Assembly (NCBI RefSeq): GCF_027595985.1
Contig: NC_073313.1
Coordinates: forward strand, 114,157,552 to 114,221,551
Source of the DNA: Sorex araneus
Taxonomy: Eukaryota > Chordata > Mammalia > Eulipotyphla > Soricidae
DNA length: 64,000 bases
Direction: 5' to 3'
Part shown: piece by piece, positions 24,505-34,079 of the stretch
Layout of the letters: each line of letters begins with the position of its first letter
How positions within the stretch are numbered: position 1 is the first letter of the stretch
Program-made: the position numbers and the translations under genes
Notes under the pieces: model-generated
Seen by the model: only the letters and a program-made list of their open reading frames with translations
Told to the model about the DNA's origin: nothing
The model's database searches: none

Positions 24505-25140
24505 TTTTTTCTTGGCTTTTTTTTAAAGTTTTTATTTTATTGAATCACCGTGAAAAAAATTACAAAGCTTTCAGGTTTAAGTCTCAGTCATATACTGATT
24601 AAACCCCCATCCCTTCACCAGTGCACATGTTCCACCACCAAGAACCCCAATATGCCCCCCTCCCACCCCCCCCCACCTAAGTAGCTAATGATATTCCCTT
24701 TATTCTCTCTATACTTTGAGTACATTCAATATTTCAATAGAGAACTCACTATTATTGTTTGGAAATTTTTCCCCAACAATCAGGCCTGCTGAAAAGGCAT
24801 CATTTAATAATTTCTCTTCATTGCTAAGAGTGAAGACTCTGAGTTTTGGGTTTCTGATATTTTAGCTCAGTTCACAGTCTAGACGCACAGCTGCAAGAAG
24901 CCGCTCTGGGTGCCAAAATGGGTTAGAAGACCTCTCGATCAAAGTCTTTAGGAGCAGAGGGTCCGTTTCTCGTGCCGCAGCTCTGTATCTTATCTGGGCG
25001 GAAGGTGTGCCAGTAACGCCCCCCCTCCCAGGACCACCTACAGGCTACGTCACTAAAAAAGTCCTACCTCCGGGTTGGGGATCTTAGAGAGTGGCTCTCG
25101 CCACGTGGATGCTGCTGCCGCAGCCATTTTCGCTGCAAAT
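24505..25140 (-). mobile_element. L1-type element: 3' end joined to CpG-rich 5'-like segment
   Basis: Left part: T-rich start, GAATCACCGTG, CTTCACCAGTGCACATGTTC, C-runs. It continues without ORF sequence into TAATTTCTCTTCATTGCTAA, then a CpG-rich block with GCTCTGGGTGCCAAAATGGG and TCTCGCCACGTGGATGCTGC, ending GCAGCCATTTTCG. On the sense strand that start resembles an L1 promoter region. The copy at 43139-43560 shares the middle section. Confidence 0.65.
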
Positions 25141-25655
25141 ATTTCTTATCCTGAGATCCTTATGATTTAAACCTTGCCTCCTCTAACCATGGTTTTTCCT
25201 TTTCCCAAATTCAAGCTCCAAATTTAACATAAATCATTATATCTTTCATACCTAAATGATCTGGGTTTCCTGAAAAGACCATTAGGGAATACAGAAATTT
25301 ACCTCTGAAGATTTATCCTCTGAAAAGGTGGACAATAAAAATAAATTTTTCTGACTTTTGATTGAACCAACAGTGTTACAAAAGCTTTTTTCTGCCAACT
25401 ACAACAGTGATCAACTTGAATTTAATTTCCTAAATTAGTTATGCATAAATAAAATGCGATTATAAAATAACTGATTGAATACATTTCAACTTAATGTACA
25501 TTATTAAACATACAAACTTAAATGACTAATTACATTATGTACATGTAAGTTGAATGTACATAAATGTAAATGCACATTCAACTGAATACATTTCAACTTA
25601 AATGACTCATTCCGAAAAGACAGCACCCCCACACACACACATTTTTCCAGTGCTC
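25141..25655. other. intergenic, AT-rich
   Basis: Contains a partly repeated block (ACATTTCAACTTAA at about 25482 and 25585) around TGTACATAAATGTAAATG, and a (CA)n at 25629-25641. Confidence 0.4.
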
Positions 25656-25659
25656 GGAA

Positions 25660-25800
25660 ACACTGTACACGGGTTAACGTGCTTCCCTTGTATACAGCTG
25701 ACCTCAGCACCACATGGTCCCCCCCAAACCCGTATCATAGGGAATAGCCTACCCTTTGCATCACCCCTATGTGTGGCCTAATCCTCTCCTCCTCCCAAAC
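25660..25800 (+). mobile_element. old tRNA-headed SINE
   Basis: GGGTTAACGTGCTTCCCTTG head region, CAGCACCACATGGTCCCCCC. It is diverged. Confidence 0.5.
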
Positions 25801-25880
25801 AAAACATAACAAAATTGTCCCCTAGGACACAAACGATTTAGACTCACAAACGATTTTTCTTATGTGTTTAAAATGTTTCT

Positions 25881-26010
25881 GGGGCTGGAGACACAGTACA
25901 AGGGTTAAAGCACTTGCCCCAATTCAGTTGCCCTCAGCACTGCAAAGAGACCCTTGAGCAAACAGCCAGGAAGCAGTCCCTGAGCACTGCCAGGTGTGTC
26001 CCCAAACCCT
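25881..26010 (+). mobile_element. old tRNA-headed SINE
   Basis: GGGGCTGGAGACACAGTAC head, GAGCACTGCCAGGTGTGTCC, CCAAACCCTAAAACTAA tail. Confidence 0.7.
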
Positions 26011-26490
26011 AAAACTAAATGCAATATTTCTTGTTAATATTTGGGTGGCTGACCTGGTTACATAGGAATTAAGAGGGCCTGTTACTTAGGTTCAATGACC
26101 AAAACTTTGCAAGCCTCTCCAAGCTATAATGGCATCAGTAAAATATATGTTAAAGAAGTTTCAGTAAGTTCAGTCCAATGCGTTCACTAAACAAAACGCT
26201 TCTCCATGCTTCATAAATGCTTTTATAGAAGAAAAGCACTCAGTAGTTTGAAACTAGTTTTACAATGACCTAAGAGATAATACTAATTTATGTAACATTC
26301 TCCATTTTGGCAACACTCCAAGCCCAGTCACTCTCCTTTCTTTATCTAAAACAGAAAAAAAGATATTGTTCATTAGCCATCTCTTTTAAGACATTATCTG
26401 TGTCTTGGACAGACATTTTGGAGACTTGTAAACAATAGTAGTTTAGTTATATATGTCAATGACTCAAACTTTCCCCCTTAAAATACAGGC
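26011..26490. other. intergenic, nothing recognised
   Basis: No assigned element. Confidence 0.4.
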
Positions 26491-26496
26491 TTTCTA

Positions 26497-26570
26497 GGGA
26501 CCAGAGCAGGTAAGGTGCTTGCTTTGCAGGTGGCCAACTAGGATACAATACAAAAAAAAAAAATTTAACA
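26497..26570 (+). mobile_element. SINE head fragment with A tail
   Basis: GGGACCAGAGCAGGTAAGG, CTTTGCAGGTGGCCAACTAG, then an A run. The body is deleted. Confidence 0.5.
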
Positions 26571-26630
26571 CAGGTTTCTCATAGGAAAAAAAACATCTGT
26601 GTAGGTGGTTAATTGCCTTCTCCCAAATTA

Positions 26631-26880
26631 GACTGGAGCCATAGCACAGCGGGTAGGGCGTTTGCCTTGCACGTGGCTGACCCAGGTTCGATTCCTCCAC
26701 CCCTCTCGGAGAGCCCGGCAAGTTACCGAGAGTATCCCACCCGCACAGCAGAGCTTGACAAGCTACCATGGCGTATTCACTATGACAAAAACAGTAACAA
26801 CAAGTCTCACACTGGAGACGTTACTGGTGCCCACTCGAGCAAATCGATGAACAACGGGATGACAGTGACAATGACAGTGT
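26631..26880 (+). mobile_element. SINE-B
   Basis: GACTGGAGCCATAGCACAGC head, GGTTCGATTCCTCCACCCCT, GGAGAGCCCGGCAAGTTACC, AAAAACAGTAACAACAAG, tail GATGACAGTGACAATGACAG. Confidence 0.95.
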
Positions 26881-26942
26881 TCCCAAATTAACCAGCTGAC
26901 AAAATATACAAAAGACATTATGTGTGGTTGGTTTGGTTGGTT

Positions 26943-27098
26943 GGCTTTTTACCACACATGGCTGTACTGAGGGCTTACTCCTATCTCTGTGCTCAAGGAT
27001 CACTTTTGGCAGGGGTCATAAAACCATATAGAGTGCCAGGGATTGAAGTTGCATGCAGGGCAAACACCCTACCTACTGTACTATTGCTTCAGCACCCG
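26943..27098 (-). mobile_element. old SINE-A relative
   Basis: ACCACACATGGCTGTACTG, GTGCCAGGGATTGAAGTTGC, ending TTGCTTCAGCACCC. Confidence 0.75.
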
Positions 27099-27115
27099 GC
27101 TTGTTATTTTTTTAT

Positions 27116-27257
27116 TGGCTTGGGGCTTGCATCCAGTGGTGCTTAGTGGCTACTCCCAGCTCTGTTGCCAGGGAACCCATGAAATGCCAGGGATGGAACC
27201 TGATCTTCTCATGTGCAAAGTATGTATTGCAGGCCACTGAGCTATCTCTCTGACCCA
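27116..27257 (-). mobile_element. old SINE-A relative
   Basis: GCATCCAGTGGTGCTTAGTG, GCCAGGGATGGAACCTGATC, ending TATCTCTCTGACCC. Confidence 0.7.
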
Positions 27258-27355
27258 AATGTGGAACTTTAGATGAAGCTGCAACATCGACAAGACATAG
27301 ATTCTAGGCCATTTCCTGACCTTTCCAGGAACCCTTTATAAAATAAATGATGAGT

Positions 27356-27472
27356 TGGGGATGGAGAGATACTACAGAGATTAAGGCATTTGCCTTGTAT
27401 GCAGCAGACCTGGGTTCAATCCCCGCCCCTGAAACATATATGATTCCCTGAGCCCATCCTGGCTAACAACAA
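27356..27472 (+). mobile_element. old tRNA-headed SINE fragment
   Basis: GGGGATGGAGAGATACTACA head, CTGGGTTCAATCCCCGCCCC B box, CCCTGAGCCCATCC. Confidence 0.7.
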
Positions 27473-27499
27473 CAATATAAACGGTGAATTAAAAGTTCT

Positions 27500-27950
27500 G
27501 CACTCATTTGTGGAGTATAGAATAACATCACATGAGGCTGACACCCAAGTACAGTAGATACAAAGGCCAGGGGGATTGCCCCATATCTGGAAGCCTGCTT
27601 CATGAGCGGAGGGGAGAAGGCAGATGGAATAGAGAAGGGATCACTAAGAAAATGATGGCTGGAGGAACCAGTTGGGATGGGAGATGCATGCCGAAAGTAG
27701 ATAATGGACCAGACATTATGAGCTCTCAGTGTCTGTGTTGCAAGCCATGATGCCCAAAAGAAGAGAGAGAGTGTGGGGAATATTGTCTGCCATGGAGGGG
27801 GAGGGTGGGAAAGGGGTACTGGGGATATTGGTGGTGGGGAATGTGCACTGATGGAGGGATGGGTGTTTGATCATTGTGAGATTGTAACCCAAACATGAAA
27901 GCTTGTAACTATCTCACAGTGATTCAATAAAATTTTTTTTAAAAAAAATA
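27500..27950 (+). mobile_element. L1 3' end, young subfamily
   Basis: TTTGTGGAGTATAGAATAAC, ATGAGCGGAGGGGAGAAGGC, purine-rich GGAGGGGGAGGGTGGGAAAG, ending GTGATTCAATAAAATTTTTT. It is almost identical over about 400 bp to 62305-62757. Confidence 0.92.
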
Positions 27951-28235
27951 AAAGTCCTTGAGATGCTTTGCTATTGTTTAAGAACAGAAGGCATCAAAAC
28001 ATTTTAGCCAAAAGGTTTCAAGATACAATCCCTAAATAACAGAGATAGTTTGGCTGCAATACTGAAGCAGCTGTAGTGGGGAATGTTAACAGGTATGGGC
28101 ACAAATGTTTCCAATTCCAGTCCTGTCAGCACCTGCACAGTCCTGAAAGGCTGTAAAGGTGGGGCATAGTAAGAACCAAAGCCCCTTTAACGATCCCCAA
28201 TGGAGTGTGGAGTATTCTGAATTTTGTTTACCTGA
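27951..28235. other. intergenic, nothing recognised
   Basis: No assigned element. Confidence 0.4.
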
Positions 28236-28472
28236 AGGACTGGAGAGATAGCACAGTGGGTAGAGCGTTTGCCTTGCACACGGCCGACCTGGGTTCGATT
28301 CCTCCGCTCCTCTCAGAGAGTCGAGGAAGCTACCGAGAGTATCCTGCCCATGGCAGAGCCTGGCAAGCTACCTGTGGCATACTCGATATGCCAAAAACAG
28401 TAACAAATCTCACAATGGAGACGTTACTGGTGCCTGCTCGAGCAAATTGATGAACAACGTGATGACAGTGCT
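28236..28472 (+). mobile_element. SINE-B
   Basis: GGACTGGAGAGATAGCACAG head, GGTTCGATTCCTCCGCTCC, a TCGAGGAAGCTACC variant, GGAGACGTTACTGGTGCCTG, ending GATGACAGTGC. Confidence 0.95.
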
Positions 28473-28890
28473 AAGGTGGGTAAGGCCCAGCTTATTGAGG
28501 GAAATGCTTTCCCACTCCTGCTGTGCAAAGTCCCATGTAAGTAAGAGGGACATGCATTGATGCAGGCATTATTTTCTAAAAATCCTTTGAAATATTACAT
28601 TTTACTCGAATTCCTTTGTGTTTATCACATTCAAATTCAGAGAAAAATGAAGAAAATTAAGGAGAATTACAAACTCATCATTCTAAAGCTCTCAAAACCC
28701 CCTAAACTTCCGAGGCCTGGAGTATTGCCATTATTTGATGATGGTATCAAACCTCTCATAGGTCCATAGTTTTCTTATATGTTAACAAAAGTTTACCACG
28801 TGCATTTGGAATTCCACTTCCAATCTTATGTACTACTCTATCCTAGACTAATGCGATTAAATCTCACAAGAAATATGAAAAGGACAGCTA
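28473..28890. other. intergenic, nothing recognised
   Basis: No assigned element. The short open frame at 28557-28769 has no recognised homologue. Confidence 0.4.
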
Positions 28891-29035
28891 CTGGGCCAGA
28901 GAGCTAGTACAGCTGTTAAGATTTGCAGGCAACTGACCCAGGTCTGATCCCCAGCACTGCATATGATCCCCTGGGAATTACCAGGAGCGATCTATGAGCA
29001 CTGCGGTGTGCTCCAAAGCCGCTCCCACTCCCCCC
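28891..29035 (+). mobile_element. old tRNA-headed SINE
   Basis: GGGCCAGAGAGCTAGTACAG head, CAGGTCTGATCCCCAGCACT B box, TACCAGGAGCGATCTATGAG. Confidence 0.75.
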
Positions 29036-29274
29036 AAAACCCTCCAGCTTTATGACCAACAGCTACAAGGCATATTTTCTAAATGAAACATTCTCTGCAT
29101 GTTATGCCACCCAGGGAGATTTGGTCCCTTGAAAGAGGTGACAGAAGCAGAATTTTCTCTGAGACTTGGTTACACAAAATTTTATTTTGCACTGTTTACA
29201 ACAGACATATTAGTAAGACTTCATGCTATTGATAGATTGTGTGCATGTGTGTGTGCATGCATGTGTTTGGGGAT

Positions 29275-29355
29275 GGGACTGGGGGTACTGATAGTAAATC
29301 CAGGCCTTTACTTAATGCCAAGCATGTGCTTCATCACTGAGCTACACCCTCACCC
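29275..29355 (-). mobile_element. ID-like tRNA SINE, decayed
   Basis: GGGGGTACTG...CCAGGCC, AGCATGTGCTTCATCACTGA, GCTACACCCTCACCC. Same layout as 4965-5051. Confidence 0.5.
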
Positions 29356-29372
29356 ACTTAATAGTTAAGTAT

Positions 29373-30018
29373 CACTGTATCACTGCCATCCCGTTGTTCA
29401 TCGATTTCCTCAAGCAGGCGCCAGTAACATTTCCATTCTTCCTAGCCCTGAGATTTTAGCAGCCTCTCTTTACTTGTCTTTCCCAACGGTGCCACATTAG
29501 AGGCTATTTCAGGGTCAGGGGAATGAGACCCATCATTGTTACTGTTTTTGGCATATCGAATACGCCACAGGGAGCTTGCCAGGCTCTGCCTTGTGGGTAG
29601 GATACTCTTGGTAGCTTGCCAGGTTCTCTAAGCGGGAGAACTAGACAATAAGAGGTCACTTCTGGGAGCTTTGCTTTATAGTCTCTGGATCTTGGTCGCT
29701 GCTAAGGGCAATTTGTGTGGTGTGACTGTCTAGCTACTGGAAAATGGGGGATCTGGGTGGAGGAGGCCCAGTTCCAATCTGAGCAGGTTTGGAGATCTCA
29801 GCCCCTTGTCCCGAATACCTAGGTTCCTCTGCCGGTTCCTTCATGCGTGAGGCTCATCCGAGTGTGTGGAGAATGGCCTTGAGCATGGCTGTGGCTGGCT
29901 TCCGGAGGTCTTTGGCTGCAGGGCCTCTGCTCAGGGTGGGGAGGGACACTCAACCCGCCCCCTCGGAGGGACCTCGGTGAAGACAGCCAGACACAGGGGC
30001 AGGAGACTCTGTGCATCA
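29373..30018 (-). mobile_element. RTE-tailed composite element, copy 1 (~646 bp)
   Basis: Reading the minus strand: a GC-rich 5' part (TGGCTGTCTTCACCGAGGTC; CCGGAAGCCAGCCACAGCCA; CTCACGCATGAAGGAACC), then the SINE-B body (CAGAGCCTGGCAAGCTCCC, AAAAACAGTAACAATG), then CCCCTGACCCTGAAATAGCC, GCTGCTAAAATCTCAGGGCT, then the RTE terminus and tail. A possible 7-bp TSD (TAAGTAT) lies at 29366-29372 and 30019-30025. No tRNA head is present. Copies 2 and 3 are at 34080 and 36850. Confidence 0.75.
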
Positions 30019-30035
30019 TAAGTATAAATTATTAT

Positions 30036-30300
30036 TTTCATATTGCAGTGCAGCTCTGTTTCATGGTAGCACTGCAGTACTGTCATACCATTGTTCATTG
30101 AATGGCTCGAGTGGGCGCAAGTAACATCTCCATTCGTCCTTGTCACGTGCTAGTGTAGGCCAATGGCGTCTGCTCGCTCCAGGAACACCAAGTGAGACCG
30201 GTTATTGTTACTGTTTTTGGCATATTGAATACCCCAAGGGCAGCTTGCCAGGCTCTGCTGTACCCTCGGTAGCTTCCCAGGCTCTCAGAGTCGGGGGCAG
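30036..30300 (-). mobile_element. SINE-B/RTE chimera with longer RTE tail
   Basis: On the minus strand the SINE-B body (GCAGAGCCTGGCAAGCTGCC, AAAAACAGTAACAATAA) runs into GTTCCTGGAGCGAGCAGACG, CCATTGGCCTACACTAGCAC and GACAAGGACGAATGGAGATG. That segment matches the RTE ORF end at 42730-42790 and is absent from ordinary SINE-B copies. The tail is CAGTACTGCAGTGC-like. Confidence 0.85.
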
Positions 30301-30545
30301 AGGCTTTGGGGGCAGCCTCTATATAGTTAGGTATTTTCAAGTAAATAAAAGTTTGAACTTAACAGAAATACTTCACTTCCTCCCGCATGACTGGACATCC
30401 ATTTCATCCAAGACTCTAGACTGAGGATTCTTAGGAATCCAGAAGCTGCTAATAGAAGTTCCACCGTACAGCACAAAAGAAATGATTGCATTTTTTCAAG
30501 ACTCTTTTATTGTCTCTTTGCACTTCAACTAATATTGCCTATTAA
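30301..30545. other. intergenic, nothing recognised
   Basis: No assigned element. Confidence 0.4.
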
Positions 30546-30560
30546 TTATTTCTCTTTTTA

Positions 30561-30816
30561 GGACTGGAGTGATAGCACAGTGGTAGGGTGTTTGCCTTGC
30601 ATGCGGCGACCCAGGTTCAATTCCTCTGTCCCTCTCAGAGAGCCCGGCAAGCTACTGAGAGTATCCTGCCCGCATGGCAGAACCTGGCAAGCTACCCGTG
30701 GCGTATTCGATATGCCAAAAACAGTAACAACAAGTCTCACAATGGAGACATTACTGATGCCCGCTCGAGCAAATCGATGAGCAACAGGACAACAGGACAG
30801 TGCTGCAGTGCTACAG
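30561..30816 (+). mobile_element. SINE-B with TSD
   Basis: GGACTGGAGTGATAGCACAG head to CAGTGCTGCAGTGCTACAG tail. A near-perfect TSD (TTATTTCTCTTTTTA / TTATTTCTCTCTTA) lies at 30546-30560 and 30817-30830. Confidence 0.95.
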
Positions 30817-30974
30817 TTATTTCTCTCTTAGACCATGTGGAACTCACCAATGTGACTTCCCTTACCTTCGTCCTATTATTTTGAACCCTTATGGCCCTAT
30901 TCTGCCACTTAGAGGAAACCAAAATACTTCTATGTTTTGTCTTGTTTCTGTTTTAAGGCAACCCTTTCTGCTGT

Positions 30975-31075
30975 CCAGGGCTGCTCTCAGTGGTTTCCAG
31001 AGTACCATGTAGTTTCTGGCCTTCTGCTTGCTAAGCATACACTCCTGTCCTTTGAGCTACCTTCTCACCCCTCTC
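30975..31075 (-). mobile_element. old tRNA-headed SINE, strongly diverged
   Basis: CAGGGCTGCTCTCAGTGG and TTTGAGCTACCTTCTCACCC keep the antisense order only loosely. Confidence 0.35.
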
Positions 31076-31670
31076 CTAATTTTTGTCCCCAGGCTTGGCA
31101 ATTCCTCTGACTTGATTGGATGTCTAGGTTTAACATCTTCCTTAGAGCCTGCTGGTAATAAGTCTAGTATCCTTTCCTATAAACATCTCAGAAGAGAGAT
31201 TGCTTTTTTACGGGACTCTTCTGGTACTTAGGCTTCCCTCAGATCATTAGTCCTGACTTTCAGTCACATTATCAGAATGTTTGTACTACGTTATTTTAAT
31301 CTCATTAGCAACATCTGTCCAATCAAGAGCAGAGAGTAAAACAAGGGGCATTCCTGACCACAACAATGTCCAGTTCCTTCTTCAAAGCACCACATGATCC
31401 TTTTCTTTGAACAATTAAGCTCCACCAAGAAAATTGTTTAACACAAAAAGAACAAACAGGCCTAGTTCTATTGTGATAAATAAAAATTACACTTCCAATA
31501 TCTCCACTGAGTGTATGACCTTTTTAGTAGGTAATTCTCCCTGTTTTGCCTGCTCTTCTCTTTTTGTCGTTGACATTGGAGTCCCTCACTGGGTTAGATT
31601 GGGCTGGAGGTTGCATATGCTTGTTACAGGATCAGGAATTCCAGTGCAATGCCTCCAGGATCTCACTGGA
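31076..31670. other. intergenic, nothing recognised
   Basis: No assigned element. Confidence 0.4.
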
Positions 31671-31674
31671 CATG

Positions 31675-31757
31675 TGGGGCAGTGCATGGGATCAACTCAA
31701 GACTTCACACTTGCTAGGCAGGTGCTCTACCCCTGAGCCACATTCCTGGGGTCCTAG
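31675..31757 (-). mobile_element. ID-like tRNA SINE
   Basis: GGGATCAACTCAAGACTTCA, GGCAGGTGCTCTACCCCTGA, GCCACATTCCTGGGGTCC. Confidence 0.55.
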
Positions 31758-31847
31758 TTTACTGTATTTTATGTGAATAGACTTATATTGGTCTGCCACA
31801 CACTAATGTATAATTTGTCTTCAGTACTGTGTGAGATACTCTTAGAT

Positions 31848-31980
31848 GCTGGAGAGCTCAACAGATTTAACACATGCTTTGCATGAAGGACCCCAGGTTC
31901 AATCGCAGCACCTCATTGTGCCCAGAATGTCACCATTTGGGAGCCCCAAGCACAGAGCTGGGAATAGCCCCTGAGCACTG
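31848..31980 (+). mobile_element. old tRNA-headed SINE
   Basis: GCTGGAGAGCTCAACAGATT head, CCCAGGTTCAATCGCAGCAC B box, GGGAATAGCCCCTGAGCACT. The tail is replaced by the tract that follows. Confidence 0.65.
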
Positions 31981-32138
31981 ATATATGTATATGTGCATAT
32001 ATATACATAAATATGTATACATATGTATACATATGTATGTATACACATGTATACATATGTATGTATACACATGTATACATATGTATATATACACATGTAT
32101 ACATATGTATGTATACACACACACACATATATATATAG
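31981..32138. repeat. (ATGTATACAT)-type palindromic tract
   Basis: Units of ATACATATGTATGTATACAC repeat about five times. Each contains self-complementary ATGTATACAT or TACATATGTA. It starts at the 3' end of the preceding SINE. Open frames through it on both strands are artefacts. Confidence 0.9.
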
Positions 32139-32190
32139 CAATGTTCCCATCAGATATAAAAATCTCTGGCAAATATAATAAAAACTTGTC

Positions 32191-32355
32191 TCAGGGACCA
32201 GAGGGTAGGACGTTTGCCTTGAATGTGTCCGATCCAGACCATATTCGATCTCCAGCATCCTTTATGGTCTCCTGAGCACCACCAGGAGTAATTTCTGAGT
32301 GCAGAGCCAGGAGTAACCTGAGCATTGCTGGATGTGACCCCAAAAAACAAAAGCA
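32191..32355 (+). mobile_element. SINE-A relative, head partly deleted
   Basis: GGGACCAGAGGGTAGGACG head, TTCGATCTCCAGCATCC, ACCACCAGGAGTAATTTCTG, ending GATGTGACCCCAAAAAAC. Confidence 0.9.
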
Positions 32356-32399
32356 CCTTGTCTCGGACCCCTCAAAAACTCCTATGTAACACAATGTCA

Positions 32400-33370
32400 A
32401 CTCTGAAAGACAAATTAGTCTCAACTCAGTAACTAGAATTGCTATTGACAATCCTGCAATTCTTGATTATGTCTTTAGTAGCCCAGGAGGAATATGTGCT
32501 ATAACAAACAATAGCTCTGGAACCAACCCCAAAATGGAGATCTCTGCAGTAGGCTGGCCCACATCACAAAACTAAAACTGAGTCAGCCTGAACTTACGGG
32601 AAATATCAGTTAAGGATATCTAAGGAAAAAAAGCAGTTATAATCAATCCTCCAACTTGGCTTTCTCAGTTCTTTGCCAGCCATGTTCTCAACAACGTGTA
32701 GCTATTTCTAGTATCTATCTATCTAGTAACTTGTTTTTGCCCAAACCCCCTCAGAAAGATTGCTTGTGATGTTATGTACCGAAATTATTTTAATTGTTAA
32801 CAAGTCTCGCAATGGAGATGTTACTGGTGCCTGCTCAAGCAAATCAATGAGCCACAGGATGACAGTGATACAGTGATAGTGATATTAGAGTTATTGTTAT
32901 AATCCTCTAAATTATGACTTGATTAGGGACAGCAATAGCTAACAGCATAAGAAGACAGAATCCAGATGCTGTTAGGTCCTGAGTAATCAGGAACCACAGC
33001 GTGGTGCCAACTATAGTACTTACCACAAACATCTGAGCTGATAAGGCTAGGAGAAAGTGTGTGCTGAATCTAGGCCATGTAAAACATTATTTGCTGCCCT
33101 GTGAACTGTATCTTTCTCTCCTTTTTAATGTTTCGTTGAAATGCATCTTGTTCTCTTTATATCTCATTAGGATGTGGGAGAGTTTCTTTGTGTTTGATAT
33201 AAACATAAGTACAAACTGTCGTTTATTCCGCAAGATTTTAATGGACACTTTGGAATGCTGTTGTAGACTATAAATGCAACCTTAGTTTTTTGAACCGTTA
33301 GAGGCCCATGACAGAACACCATCCTTGGGCCCATTATGATGAAATAAACTTCTGTCTTACTTTCCTTTTT
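32400..33370 (+). other. possible LTR-like segment (uncertain)
   Basis: Non-SINE, non-L1 sequence with a CCAAAATGGAG motif, a TATAAAT at about 33269 and AATAAACTTCTGTCTTAC about 75 nt later, the spacing of an LTR promoter and poly(A) signal. Internal viral genes and a second LTR are not seen. It is interrupted by a SINE-B tail at 32797-32885. It may be ordinary unique DNA. Confidence 0.25.
32797..32885 (+). mobile_element. SINE-B 3' end only
   Basis: It starts at AACAAGTCTCGCAATGGAGA, then GTTACTGGTGCCTGCTCAAG, ending GATGACAGTGATACAGTGAT. It is severely 5'-truncated, the pattern left by incomplete reverse transcription. Confidence 0.9.
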
Positions 33371-33548
33371 TTTTTGTTTTTTTTGTTTTTTGGGTCACAC
33401 CCGGCGACGCACAGGGGTCACTCCTGGCCCTGTACTCAGGAATTATCCCTGGCGGTGCTCAGGAGACCATATGGGATGCTGGGAATCGAACCCGGCTCGG
33501 TCGCCTGCAAGGCAAATGCCCTACCCGCTGTGCTATCACTCCAGCCCT
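33365..33548 (-). mobile_element. SINE-A with TSD
   Basis: T tail, GGGTCACACCCGGCGACGCA, CCATATGGGATGCTGGG, ending TCACTCCAGCCC. Flanked by CTGTCTTACTTTCC / CTGTCTTACTCTCC. Confidence 0.95.
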
Positions 33549-33587
33549 GTCTTACTCTCCTTCTTTTTTCAATTGTCTTTTCTTATT

Positions 33588-33722
33588 TAAGATTTTTTTA
33601 TTAAAGAACTGTGATTTACAATATTGAGAGTTGAATTTTAGGCATGTAATATTTCAACACCAATCCCACCACCAGTGTCGACTTCCCTTCACCAATCTTA
33701 ATTCCCTTCTGTGTCTTGAGTA
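33588..33722 (-). mobile_element. L1 3' end of older subfamily
   Basis: TTTTTTTATTAAAGAACTGTG, TAATATTTCAACACCAATCC, CACCACCAGTGTCGAC. It is split by the SINE-B that follows and may continue after 33989. Confidence 0.65.
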
Positions 33723-33974
33723 GCACTGTAGTACTGTCACACTGTCATCCCGATTTGCTCAAGCGGGCACCAGTAACATCTCCATTGTGAGACTTGTTGT
33801 TACTGTTTGGGGCATATCGAATACGCCCCAGGGAGCTTGCCAGGCTCTGCCATGTGGGTGGGATACTCTTGGTAGCTTGCCGGGCTCTCCGAGAGGGACG
33901 GAGGAATAGAACCTGGGTTGGCCGCGTGCAAGGCAAATGCCCTACCCGCTGTGCTATCACTCAAAGCTCCCGTG
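33723..33974 (-). mobile_element. SINE-B with TSD
   Basis: Antisense copy from CACTGTAGTACTGTCACACT to GTGCTATCACTCAAAGC. A 14-bp TSD with one mismatch (CTGTGTCTTGAGTA / CTGTGTCTTGGGTA) lies at 33709-33722 and 33975-33988. The TGTTGCTCATCGA block is deleted in the tail. Confidence 0.95.
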
Positions 33975-34079
33975 CTGTGTCTTGGGTATCTTATTAAATT
34001 ATGAAGAACTCAGGCCTAACAGTGAGGCACTATACTTCCCCAACCCATGGATTGTTCCCCCTCGATCACACACACACAA

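Noticed and set aside
24930..25140. CpG-rich block as promoter or CpG island of a host gene
   Set aside because: It is continuous with an L1 3' end whose middle section recurs at 43139-43560, and no coding exon follows on either strand.
31899..32275. Tyr/Ile/Cys-rich open frames on both strands
   Set aside because: They are translations of the palindromic TATACATATG array.
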